A stretch of DNA of 6,204 bases from Prevotellamassilia sp. (GCA_018383375.1 JAHAWW010000068.1:1-6204); one strand, 5' to 3'; counted from the stretch's first letter, positions 1 through 6,204 are shown. Made by a program: numbers and translations. The notes: generated from the letters alone by a model not told the origin.

Positions 1-39
1 AGCATCATAGGGTCTTGTGGTAGTGTCATATCTTGGGAC

Positions 40-115
40 AAAGTTAGTGTAAGGCGAGAGGAATGGCAAGAAAAACTTGTTTTTATTGACATACCCGAGC
101 CGCCACCTAACTTGC
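40..115. repeat. Tandem repeat unit, copy 1
   Basis: This unit starts with AAAGTTAGTG and ends with CACCTAACTTGC. The last 60 bases (56-115) match 144-203 at 59 of 60 positions, the only difference being A75 against T163. Its ends form an inverted repeat, AAGTTAG at 41-47 against CTAACTT at 107-113, so the unit is bounded like a small palindromic mobile element or a structured RNA domain. Inside is a weak dyad, CAAG-N5-CTTG at 67-79, followed by a T run. I do not recognise the repeat family. Confidence 0.85.
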
Positions 116-134
116 GCCGTGAGGCGAAAGTTAG
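107..134. other. Hairpin with GTGA loop at the repeat junction
   Basis: CTAACTT (107-113) and CGCC (115-118) pair with GGCG (123-126) and AAGTTAG (128-134). This gives an 11-bp stem with a single G114/A127 mismatch and a four-base loop, GTGA (119-122). As plus-strand RNA the loop would be a GNRA-type tetraloop, a stable RNA motif. The stem is made from the right end of copy 1 and the left end of copy 2. No T run follows it, so it is not a typical terminator. Whether it is transcribed is unknown. Confidence 0.55.
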
Positions 135-203
135 TGCAATTGAGAGAGGAATGGCAAGAAAATCTTGTTTTTATTGACATACCCGAGCCGCCACCTAACT
201 TGC
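127..203. repeat. Tandem repeat unit, copy 2
   Basis: This second copy is displaced by 88 bp over its conserved 60-base part (144-203) and by 87 bp at its left end (AAGTTAG at 128-134), so there is an indel in the variable segment at about 137-143. Its right inverted-repeat end is CTAACTT at 195-201. The A-to-T difference at 163 makes the internal dyad perfect, CAAGA-AAA-TCTTG at 155-167, followed directly by five T. The near-identity suggests recent duplication, or selection to keep both copies alike. Confidence 0.85.
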
Positions 204-285
204 TTGGTGACTCTATATCCCGACCATGAATGAACCGTTTGGGCTTATTGTAACCAAAAGAAGTAACAAACTCGGCTGATTTCTC

Positions 286-293
286 TATTTTTG
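286..293 (+). promoter_or_regulatory. Probable Bacteroidota -7 promoter element for the helicase gene
   Basis: TATTTTTG fits the Bacteroidota housekeeping -7 consensus TAnnTTTG exactly. It would place the transcript start near 299-301, leaving a leader of about 25 nt before the ATG at 325. I do not see a matching -33 TTTG box at the expected spacing; the nearest TTTG (238-241) is too far upstream. A perfect dyad, CTCTA at 283-287 and TAGAG at 294-298, flanks and overlaps the element and could be an operator, though five-base arms can arise by chance. Confidence 0.5.
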
Positions 294-324
294 TAGAGCA
301 ATTCTCAAAAGTCTATTGCCCATT

Positions 325-1797
325 ATGTCATTAACGCAAGCCTTTGTTTCGGTCTTGGCCGGACATTTTCCACATCAATTCACTGACGACCAAGCACAAG
401 CCGTCAGTCAGATGGCCCGTTTCATTTTGCAGCCACAGGCCGACGAGGTGTTTGTGTTGCGTGGTTATGCCGGTACGGGCAAGACTTCGTTGGTGGGCGC
501 TTTGGTGCGCACCCTCACCGATTTGCATCGTGAGGTGGTGCTTATGGCACCGACGGGACGTGCGGCCAAGGTGTTTTCGGCGTATGCCGGGCAAAAGGCC
601 ATGACCATCCACAAAGCCATTTATCGTCAGCAGACATTTCAAGGTGAAGGCACGCGGTTTTCGTTGGGCTACAACAAACGCAAGCATGCCCTGTTTATTG
701 TCGATGAGGCCTCTATGATAGCCGTGGGAGGCATCGGGGTGGGGACGTTCGGCACCGGTGAACTGCTGGCCGACCTTATTCGCTATGTGGGTGAGGGCGA
801 AGGATGCCGATTGATGTTTGTGGGCGACACGGCGCAGTTGCCACCTGTGGGCGAAGAAGAGAGTCCGGCGTTGTCGGCTGATCGTCTGCGACTTTATGGC
901 GTGCGTGCCATGGTGGCCTCGCTCACGCAGGTGGTGCGACAGACGGCCGAGTCGGAGGTTCTTGTAGAAGCCACGCGGTTGCGCGAAATGATTACGCAGG
1001 GGATTGATGTTCTACCTCTTGTGGCTGCCGACCCACGGGGAGAGGTGCGCTATTTGCCCGGCAACGAACTCATCGAAGCACTCGTTTCGGCCTATGCCGA
1101 TTGTGGCACTGACGGTACCATCGTGGTGACACGTTCCAACAAGCGAGCTAATATTTATAATAATGGTATCAGAGCCCGAATTTTCGACCGTGAAGACGAA
1201 CTCACACGCGGCGACTTGGTGATGGCCGTCAAAAACAACTACCATTGGACCGAACTGGCTCACCGCTCTGAGGCCGACGAACCGCCCTACGCCGGTCTGT
1301 TTTCGTTTATTGCCAATGGTGATGCTGCAGAGGTGGTGCGCTTGCGCAATGTACACGAGATGTATGGTTTCAGGTTTGCCGATGCCACATTGCGTTTTGC
1401 CGACTATGATGACGAAGAGATAGACTGCAGGGTGTTGCTCTCAACTCTTAGTTCTGAATCGCCATCGCTCACGGCCGAAGAGCAACAACGCCTCTTCGAC
1501 GCGGTGATGGAAGATTATGCCGACGTGCCGAGCAAAAAAGAGCGGTTGAAATGTGTGCGCGAAGATGCTTATTACAATGCTTTGCAAATCAAATATGCCT
1601 ATGCCGTGACTTGCCACAAGGCTCAAGGCGGACAGTGGGAGCGGGTCTTTGTGGACCAAGGCTATGTGACTGCCGAAATGGCCGGCATCTCTTATCTGCG
1701 CTGGCTCTATACAGCGATGACACGCACCACCGGCCGGCTCTATCTGGTGAATTGGCCTGAAGAGCAAAAACGGCAGTCTGATGAAAATGAGACGTGA
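325..1797 (+). CDS. RecD/Pif1-like superfamily 1 ATP-dependent DNA helicase
   Basis: The 490-residue product is predicted to be a cytoplasmic ATP-driven DNA helicase, probably acting in recombination or repair. Visible motifs, in order: Q-motif-like FTDDQ (19-23); Walker A GYAGTGKTS (47-55); motif Ia APTGRAAKV (75-83); Walker B with catalytic acid IVDEAS (125-130); motif III FVGDTAQLPPV (165-175); motif IV-like VVTRSNKRAN (267-276); motif V VTCHKAQGGQW (428-438), the UvrD_C_2-type signature; and motif VI LYTAMTR (461-467) with the arginine finger. No membrane segment or nuclease domain is seen. At 490 residues it is much shorter than RecD2 (about 700-800) and lacks that family's N-terminal extension. 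An acidic stretch at about 358-420 lies just before motif V. I chose ATG 325 over in-frame TTG 316 because it is the stronger start codon and the homologous region begins well after it. No Shine-Dalgarno is present, as is usual in Bacteroidota. The gene converges on the glycosyltransferase. The fold and helicase activity are secure; the cellular role is not. Confidence 0.93.
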   Translation: MSLTQAFVSVLAGHFPHQFTDDQAQAVSQMARFILQPQADEVFVLRGYAGTGKTSLVGALVRTLTDLHREVVLMAPTGRAAKVFSAYAGQKAMTIHKAIYRQQTFQGEGTRFSLGYNKRKHALFIVDEASMIAVGGIGVGTFGTGELLADLIRYVGEGEGCRLMFVGDTAQLPPVGEEESPALSADRLRLYGVRAMVASLTQVVRQTAESEVLVEATRLREMITQGIDVLPLVAADPRGEVRYLPGNELIEALVSAYADCGTDGTIVVTRSNKRANIYNNGIRARIFDREDELTRGDLVMAVKNNYHWTELAHRSEADEPPYAGLFSFIANGDAAEVVRLRNVHEMYGFRFADATLRFADYDDEEIDCRVLLSTLSSESPSLTAEEQQRLFDAVMEDYADVPSKKERLKCVREDAYYNALQIKYAYAVTCHKAQGGQWERVFVDQGYVTAEMAGISYLRWLYTAMTRTTGRLYLVNWPEEQKRQSDENET

Positions 1798-1813
1798 TAG
1801 CTTTTCAAGGATA

Positions 1814-1845
1814 AGGTTTTAAGCCGAGGGCTGTCGGCTCAACCT
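1814..1845 (+). terminator. Possible terminator at the convergent junction
   Basis: AGCCGA (1822-1827) pairs with TCGGCT (1834-1839) around a six-base loop, and AGGTT (1814-1818) with AACCT (1841-1845) extends the stem across an internal loop. A T6 run follows at 1854-1859, about nine bases after the stem, so the best fit is termination of the plus-strand helicase transcript. The hairpin covers the last codons and stop of the minus-strand glycosyltransferase gene. No T run follows it on the minus strand. Confidence 0.4.
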
Positions 1846-2796
1846 GCAAAGGCTTTTTTGCCAAAACAAAAAAATACAGAATGGCCAAACGGGCCAATAA
1901 GCCGGACGGCGCAAGGTGGTGAAGGGCAAACGCGAAAATCTGATTTGTTGATAATGCGTTTGCAGGGTTTGTCGCATTTCTTTTTGTTCATCGGGCGTGA
2001 AGCAACCACGCTGTGCCCAAATCTCTCTGACCACGCCCACATAGGTGCGCCAAATGTAGTTCTCGGCGATGCCCAGTGTTGTTTTGTCCACATTCTCCTC
2101 TTCCAGTTTTTTACGTAACAGCGTATTGGCTCTGACAAAGTCCAAGCGTGCCGCTCCCGTCTGGTGGGTGGCCGACTGGGCGTGTTGCCGATAAAAATAG
2201 ACGGCCTCGGTCGGCACGACGCGGCGTGAGTGGAGCAGGTGAAGATAAGAGGTGGTGTCGTCTGAGTAGGTGCGCAAACTCGTGTCGTAGGGCCATTGGT
2301 AGTGTAGTTCGCGCCGCAGGGCATAGACGCCGTGGATGTTGTGAGCCAGTGCCAAACGGCAGGCCGTGAGGCCATCCCATCCCTCATTGTTTTTTACCTG
2401 AGGATAGACCTCTTGCTGCCCGTCGGGATGGGTCAGTATCAGTTTCACAAGCAACGCATCGGCATCGGGCAGAGTGGTGGCGGCTCGGTGCATCACGCTG
2501 AGTGCGTCAGAAGCCAGATAATCGTCGGCATCAAGCATCAAGATGAAGTCGCCCGAGGCTTGCGACAGCCCCAAATTGCGTGCCACAGCCTGGCCACTAT
2601 TGCGCGGCGTTTGCATCACGACAATGTGGGAGAACCGAGCGGCGTATTCCTGCAAAATCTGCCACGAATTGTCGGTCGAGCAGTCGTCGATGCAGATGTG
2701 CTGAACGTCTTGACGCCCTTGTGCAATGACCGAGTCGAGGCACTGACGAAGATAGGGCCCGGCATTGTAGACGGCGGTGAGAATGGTGAACGACAT
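1819..2796 (-). CDS. Family 2 (GT-A fold) glycosyltransferase
   Basis: The 325-residue product probably transfers a sugar from a nucleotide-sugar donor to a growing surface glycan (capsule, O-antigen or exopolysaccharide) at the cytoplasmic membrane. The GT2 domain starts at once with SFTILTAVYNAGPYL (2-16). IDDCSTDNSW (36-45) carries the nucleotide-binding Asp pair, NSGQAVARNLGL (66-77) is the conserved helix, and LDADDYL (88-94) holds the metal-binding DxD. SDD at 178-180 is the likely region of the catalytic base. The C-terminus has a basic/aromatic segment and a short hydrophobic stretch (about 301-312, rich in Trp, Phe, Ile), which suggests membrane association rather than a full transmembrane helix. 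I chose the ATG at 2796 because a 40-residue extension to 2916 would overlap the beta-galactosidase and read through the hairpin at 2822-2854. No Shine-Dalgarno is visible. No other glycan-synthesis gene is in view, so donor and acceptor cannot be named. Confidence 0.9.
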   Translation of the reverse strand: MSFTILTAVYNAGPYLRQCLDSVIAQGRQDVQHICIDDCSTDNSWQILQEYAARFSHIVVMQTPRNSGQAVARNLGLSQASGDFILMLDADDYLASDALSVMHRAATTLPDADALLVKLILTHPDGQQEVYPQVKNNEGWDGLTACRLALAHNIHGVYALRRELHYQWPYDTSLRTYSDDTTSYLHLLHSRRVVPTEAVYFYRQHAQSATHQTGAARLDFVRANTLLRKKLEEENVDKTTLGIAENYIWRTYVGVVREIWAQRGCFTPDEQKEMRQTLQTHYQQIRFSRLPFTTLRRPAYWPVWPFCIFLFWQKSLCRLSRQPSA

Positions 2797-2821
2797 GGTG
2801 TGTGGGCAAGAAGATAAACAA

Positions 2822-2854
2822 GTTTCCCACCCCATATTGGATGGGATGGGAAAC
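2822..2854 (-). terminator. Strong intergenic hairpin, probable beta-galactosidase terminator
   Basis: Two 14-base arms (2822-2835 and 2841-2854) flank a five-base loop. On the minus strand every position pairs, with one G-U wobble (positions 2830/2846); on the plus strand that pair is a C-A mismatch, which favours minus-strand function. After the stem the minus strand reads TTGTTTATCTTCTT, a broken U-rich tail. The hairpin begins 24 bases after the beta-galactosidase stop and ends 25 bases before the glycosyltransferase ATG. Confidence 0.7.
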
Positions 2855-2878
2855 CGATATGACGCTTGAGAGGGCGAA

Positions 2879-5800
2879 TTATTTGACAAACTTGTGGACG
2901 CGTTGGCCTTGGGCACTCTTGATAATGGCCAAGTAGATGCCCTTAGGCCATCCGGCCATTGAGACTGAGAGGGCGTTGGTCGTGGTGCCTACCTGGGTAG
3001 AGGCCTTTACACCACCACTCACGTCGACCACTTTCACCGTTGTGCCGGCTTCGAGGAGTCCGGTGATGTTGAGGTGGTTGTCGTCGTGGCGGATGAGGAG
3101 GTCGTTCACATCTTTCTGCTCAGTTTCAATACCATCGGCAATTTTGTTGAGCGGCGAGAAACGGAGCGTGTAGGAGCAGGTGCCTGTAGACGGTGTCTTG
3201 TAGGCACTGAGTGTGCCTGTTTTTTGACCACAGCTGCCGTTGCCAAGACCTTGCTGCATATAGTCGAAGTGGGCATAAATCTTGCTGCCGGCTGTCAGAT
3301 CCCAGCAGTGGCGTGTGGCGCGCAGGGTGGCATCGTCGTAGTTGAGCAATGAGAAGGCTACCTGACCGGAAGTCTCAATCTTGAAGCCCTTCTCGCCGGT
3401 CGGGTCTTTGAGCACGAGGTAGCGCAGGTCTTCGTGGTTGCCACACGACTGCGGACTGGTGAGCTCTTCAAACATATCGCTCACAGTGGTGGTGTAGACA
3501 CCCAGACGAGAGCCGGTTTTGCGGTCTACGTAGTTCGACCACGGACCACGGGCGTAGTAGGTCACGTCTTTATAGGCCAAGGGGAATTGCATGGCCATAC
3601 CAATGCGGCGCAGGTCGGCCACGGCAGGCTTCAGGTCAGCCTTGACGAGCACTACGCCTGAGTTGTAGATGGTATAGGTCAATGTGTAGGGGCACTTGGT
3701 GCCTGCTGCCGTCACAATGACTGTGGCCTTAGAACCATCGTCGGCTAAGGTGAAGGTGGCCGATTTTGTGCCCTCACCATTGCTTGAGTCATATCCGTCG
3801 CCAAGGTAGGGGGCGGTTGGGTCGTCGTTTTCAACCCAGCGGTAGTCGGCAAATTCCGGACTGTCTGAACTTGAAGAAATGACGGTTGCATCGCCAAACT
3901 TCCACGTGCTGATTTCACCTTTCTTGTTGAACGTGATAGACACGTTAGAGTTGGCTATGACGTTGTTGAAGGTGTTCTCGGTCAGTGTGAGGGCCTCGGT
4001 TGTAGACTCAGGCTGGGCGAGTGCCGGACGGCTTTGGAGGGTGTATTGCTGCGAGGCCACTGAGTAACCTGCTTCGGCCCATGGCGTGGCTTCATTCAAC
4101 ACTACGTCGAGATTGAGCAGATATTCGGCAGTGTTGTCAATGGTGGTGGTGAAGGGAACGGTCACTAAACTTTTATAACCCGGTGTGAACGAACTGAGGG
4201 TCGTGGTGCCTTCTTCCACTACTTCGCCGTTTTTCAATACCTCAAATTTGAGGGTGTAGTTGTCGAGTGTCTGGAAGTTGTAGGCATTGGTTATCATCAC
4301 CTTCTTCGCGGCGGGGTAAAAGTTGGTGAATTTCACATATTGGTAGACTTTCTTCACTTCGGTGAGTTTCGACGTCCATGCCCGATCGGCTGTGATGAGG
4401 CCATTGTTGACGAAGTTGTATTGGTGGGGGCCACCAAAGTCATATCCACTCTTGTATTTGTTGAAGCCATTGACGGTGAGCGTTTTGTTTTGGATGTCGC
4501 TTGCGGCATAGATGGATTGGTCCACCCAGTCCCAAATACAACCGCCGATGCCGTATTTTGATGCTTCGATGGCGTCCCAATATTCTTGCAGGTTACCCAC
4601 GGCGTTGCCCATGGCGTGAGCATATTCGCACATAAAGAAGGGCTGGCCATAACTGTTGTAATTGGCTTGTGCTTCGACCACGTTGGCAATGTTGGGATAC
4701 ATCACGCTGTAAAGGTCGGTGGCTGTGTCTTTGGCGCGTGTGGCACCTTCGTAGTGGATGATGCGCGGGTCGAGGGCGCGTGTGGCGTCATATGAAGCGT
4801 GGAAGTTAAGGCCGGAGTTGCTCTCGTTACCCAGACTCCAGAAGATGATAGAGGGGAAGTTGCGGTCGCGGAGCACCATGCGTTCTGTGCGGTCCACATA
4901 TTGGGCTTGCCAAGACTGCTGGAAGGTGATGCCACTTGAACCAGAGTCTTCCCAGTTGAAGTGACATTCCACGTCGGCTTCGTCCATACAATAGATGCCG
5001 TAGTAGTCGAACATGGCATACATTTTAGCCTGGCGCGGGTAGTGGCTGGTGCGCACGGTGTTGACATTGGCCTGCTTCATCATTTCGATGTCTTTAAGCA
5101 TAGTGGCCACGTCGATGCTGCGACCGTGTACGGGGTGGGTGTCTTGCGTGTTGACGCCTTTGAAGAGCACGGCCTGGTTGTTGATAAAGACTTTCTTGCC
5201 CGTACCTGTGCTCTTGATTTCAATTTTTCTGAAACCGTATTTTGTAGAGAAGGCCTGCTCTTCCACACCATTGCTGCGTTGTGAGAGGCATACGGTGTAG
5301 AGGTTGGGCTGTTCGGCGCTCCAAGGCTTGAGGTCGGTCAGTCCTTCAAAGGTGAGATTGGCCGTCTTGTCGCCGCCCTCGCCGTTGGCAAAGGTAAACT
5401 CGGCCTGCTGTGTGGCGATGGTGTTGCCCTCGGGCGAGAGCAGGGTGGCCACAACGGTTTTGTTGGCGGCCTGGCTGTCGCGGTTGTTCATTGTCACGGC
5501 CACGTTGAGGCTGCCGCTGGTGAAGTCGTCTGCCGAGGCTGTGGCGGTGATGTAGTGGTCGCGAATGAAAGTCTTGGGCGTGGCATAGAGATAGACGTCG
5601 CGGTGTATGCCGCTCATGTGCCACATATCCTGGCCTTCGAGATAGCTGCCGTCACACCAACGGAATACTTGCACGCTCACGTTGTTTTCGCCTTCGCGCA
5701 CCAAGTTGGTGACGTCAAATTCGGCGTCGTTGTTAGACTCTTCTGTGTAGCCCACGTATTGGCCGTTCACCCACACATAGGCCGCGCTGTAGATGCCGTC

Positions 5801-6204
5801 GAAGTGGAGGAACACGCGCTTGTCGCCCCAGCCTGAGGGCAGGTCAAATGTGCGGCGGTATGAGGCCACGGAGTTAGTCAGTCCGTTTTTCATTGTGATG
5901 GTGGGCGGCGTGTTGTTGAAGGCATAGTTCACGTTGATGTAGAGCGGCGTGCCATAGCCTTTCATTTCCAAGCACGAGGGCACGCTGATGGTGTCCCAGG
6001 CGCTCACGTCGGCATTGTCGCCCCAGAAGGTGTCTTCTCCCGGTCGCAGAGACGGCGAGGTCACATAGTTGAGTCTCCAGATGCCGTTGAGGCTCATCAC
6101 GTCGTCGCTTTGCGGGTCAAGCCAAGGCTTGTCGAAACGTGCGTCGGCTTTCATCTGCTCTGTGGTGGGGTAGGGCATATAGGTGGCGTGTCCCGGTTCT
6201 TTGT
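2879..6204 (-). CDS. GH2 beta-galactosidase with C-terminal T9SS sorting domain, 5' end outside the window
   Basis: Predicted to cleave terminal beta-galactosides from external glycans after export. The frame is open to the window edge. The residues before the in-frame Met at 6178 (KEPGHATY) continue LacZ-family homology (compare E. coli EPAHATFIPY), so that Met is internal and the true start and any signal peptide lie beyond 6204. Numbering from that Met: sugar-binding domain about 25-200, Ig-like domain about 205-318, TIM barrel about 320-605, domain 4 (DUF4981-like) about 615-715, Bgal_small_N domain about 735-1008, linker, then a sorting domain about 1043-1099. Catalytic residues are the acid/base E452 (WSLGNES) and nucleophile E518 (CEYAHAMGN). 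Also kept are D176 (RWCDGSYLE), H379 (SHYP), metal ligands E404 and H406, W549, F589 and N592. Q345 replaces LacZ His357, and C983 appears to replace Trp999. The C-terminus (VKVVDVSGG, then WPKGIYLAII and HKFVK) resembles a type A T9SS signal, pointing to the cell surface or medium. The exact sugar linkage is uncertain. Confidence 0.93.
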   Translation of the reverse strand, partial: KEPGHATYMPYPTTEQMKADARFDKPWLDPQSDDVMSLNGIWRLNYVTSPSLRPGEDTFWGDNADVSAWDTISVPSCLEMKGYGTPLYINVNYAFNNTPPTITMKNGLTNSVASYRRTFDLPSGWGDKRVFLHFDGIYSAAYVWVNGQYVGYTEESNNDAEFDVTNLVREGENNVSVQVFRWCDGSYLEGQDMWHMSGIHRDVYLYATPKTFIRDHYITATASADDFTSGSLNVAVTMNNRDSQAANKTVVATLLSPEGNTIATQQAEFTFANGEGGDKTANLTFEGLTDLKPWSAEQPNLYTVCLSQRSNGVEEQAFSTKYGFRKIEIKSTGTGKKVFINNQAVLFKGVNTQDTHPVHGRSIDVATMLKDIEMMKQANVNTVRTSHYPRQAKMYAMFDYYGIYCMDEADVECHFNWEDSGSSGITFQQSWQAQYVDRTERMVLRDRNFPSIIFWSLGNESNSGLNFHASYDATRALDPRIIHYEGATRAKDTATDLYSVMYPNIANVVEAQANYNSYGQPFFMCEYAHAMGNAVGNLQEYWDAIEASKYGIGGCIWDWVDQSIYAASDIQNKTLTVNGFNKYKSGYDFGGPHQYNFVNNGLITADRAWTSKLTEVKKVYQYVKFTNFYPAAKKVMITNAYNFQTLDNYTLKFEVLKNGEVVEEGTTTLSSFTPGYKSLVTVPFTTTIDNTAEYLLNLDVVLNEATPWAEAGYSVASQQYTLQSRPALAQPESTTEALTLTENTFNNVIANSNVSITFNKKGEISTWKFGDATVISSSSDSPEFADYRWVENDDPTAPYLGDGYDSSNGEGTKSATFTLADDGSKATVIVTAAGTKCPYTLTYTIYNSGVVLVKADLKPAVADLRRIGMAMQFPLAYKDVTYYARGPWSNYVDRKTGSRLGVYTTTVSDMFEELTSPQSCGNHEDLRYLVLKDPTGEKGFKIETSGQVAFSLLNYDDATLRATRHCWDLTAGSKIYAHFDYMQQGLGNGSCGQKTGTLSAYKTPSTGTCSYTLRFSPLNKIADGIETEQKDVNDLLIRHDDNHLNITGLLEAGTTVKVVDVSGGVKASTQVGTTTNALSVSMAGWPKGIYLAIIKSAQGQRVHKFVK

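Larger units (their letters stand above)
1..315. other. Gene-free leader region upstream of the helicase gene
   Basis: No credible coding region is visible on either strand. Positions 1-39 show nothing I can identify. Positions 40-203 are two tandem repeat units, described separately. Positions 204-285 look like AT-richer spacer with one short dyad, TTTGG at 238-242 against CCAAA at 254-258. A promoter-like element follows at 286-293. The region could be the downstream flank of a gene outside the window, or a long regulatory leader. Confidence 0.7.

Noticed and set aside
86..114. TTGACA at 86-91 (and 174-179) read as a sigma70 -35 box
   Set aside because: There is no matching -10 at proper spacing, and Bacteroidota primary promoters use TTTG/TAnnTTTG instead.
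40..203. CRISPR array
   Set aside because: There are only two units, they are too long, they have inverted-repeat ends and no regular unique spacer, and no cas gene is nearby.
316..324. TTG start three codons upstream of ATG 325 for the helicase
   Set aside because: TTG is a weaker start, adds only Met-Pro-Ile, and has no ribosome-binding site to favour it.
2332..2817. Plus-strand open frame of 161 codons
   Set aside because: It lies antisense to the glycosyltransferase, whose motifs are unambiguous. It has no recognisable domain and is best explained as a shadow of a GC-rich coding strand.
2797..2916. 40-residue N-terminal extension of the glycosyltransferase starting at 2916
   Set aside because: It would overlap the beta-galactosidase coding end and translate the 14-bp hairpin. 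The GT2 domain starts exactly at the ATG at 2796 (MSFTILTAVYN).
4961..5284. Plus-strand open frame of 107 codons, and similar frames between 2937 and 5836
   Set aside because: All are antisense to the conserved GH2 catalytic region, show no motif and have no promoter-like sequence.
1819..6204. Beta-galactosidase and glycosyltransferase as a dedicated polysaccharide utilisation or biosynthesis locus
   Set aside because: No SusC/SusD pair, regulator or other glycan gene is in the window, and a terminator-like hairpin separates the two genes.

Overview
The window looks like chromosomal DNA from a member of the Bacteroidota, most likely a Prevotella-like Bacteroidales. Three things suggest this: a good Bacteroidota-type -7 element (TAnnTTTG) before the first gene, no Shine-Dalgarno sequence at either visible start, and a large GH2 beta-galactosidase ending in what looks like a type IX secretion (T9SS) sorting domain. 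The species assignment is an inference; no rRNA or other marker gene is present.

Layout. Positions 1-315 carry no gene. They hold two near-identical tandem repeat units (about 40-115 and 127-203) bounded by short inverted repeats and joined by a GC-rich hairpin, then a promoter-like element at 286-293. Positions 325-1797 (+) encode a compact superfamily 1 DNA helicase of the RecD/Pif1-like type with all main motifs. It converges on a family 2 glycosyltransferase at 1819-2796 (-), with only 21 bp between the stop codons and a hairpin spanning that junction. Upstream of the glycosyltransferase, on the same strand, is a GH2 beta-galactosidase (2879 to the window edge, -) whose 5' end lies outside the window. 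A strong 14-bp hairpin at 2822-2854 sits between the two minus-strand genes and looks like the beta-galactosidase terminator.

How the genes relate. No shared pathway is evident. The helicase is a DNA-maintenance enzyme, the glycosyltransferase probably builds a surface glycan at the inner face of the cytoplasmic membrane, and the beta-galactosidase is predicted to be exported and to release terminal galactose from external glycans. The hairpin argues against a simple beta-galactosidase/glycosyltransferase operon.

I see no convincing new multi-gene system. The most unusual parts are the tandem repeat with mutually exclusive pairings in the leader region, and the beta-galactosidase, which keeps both catalytic glutamates but has changed two substrate-site positions relative to E. 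coli LacZ.
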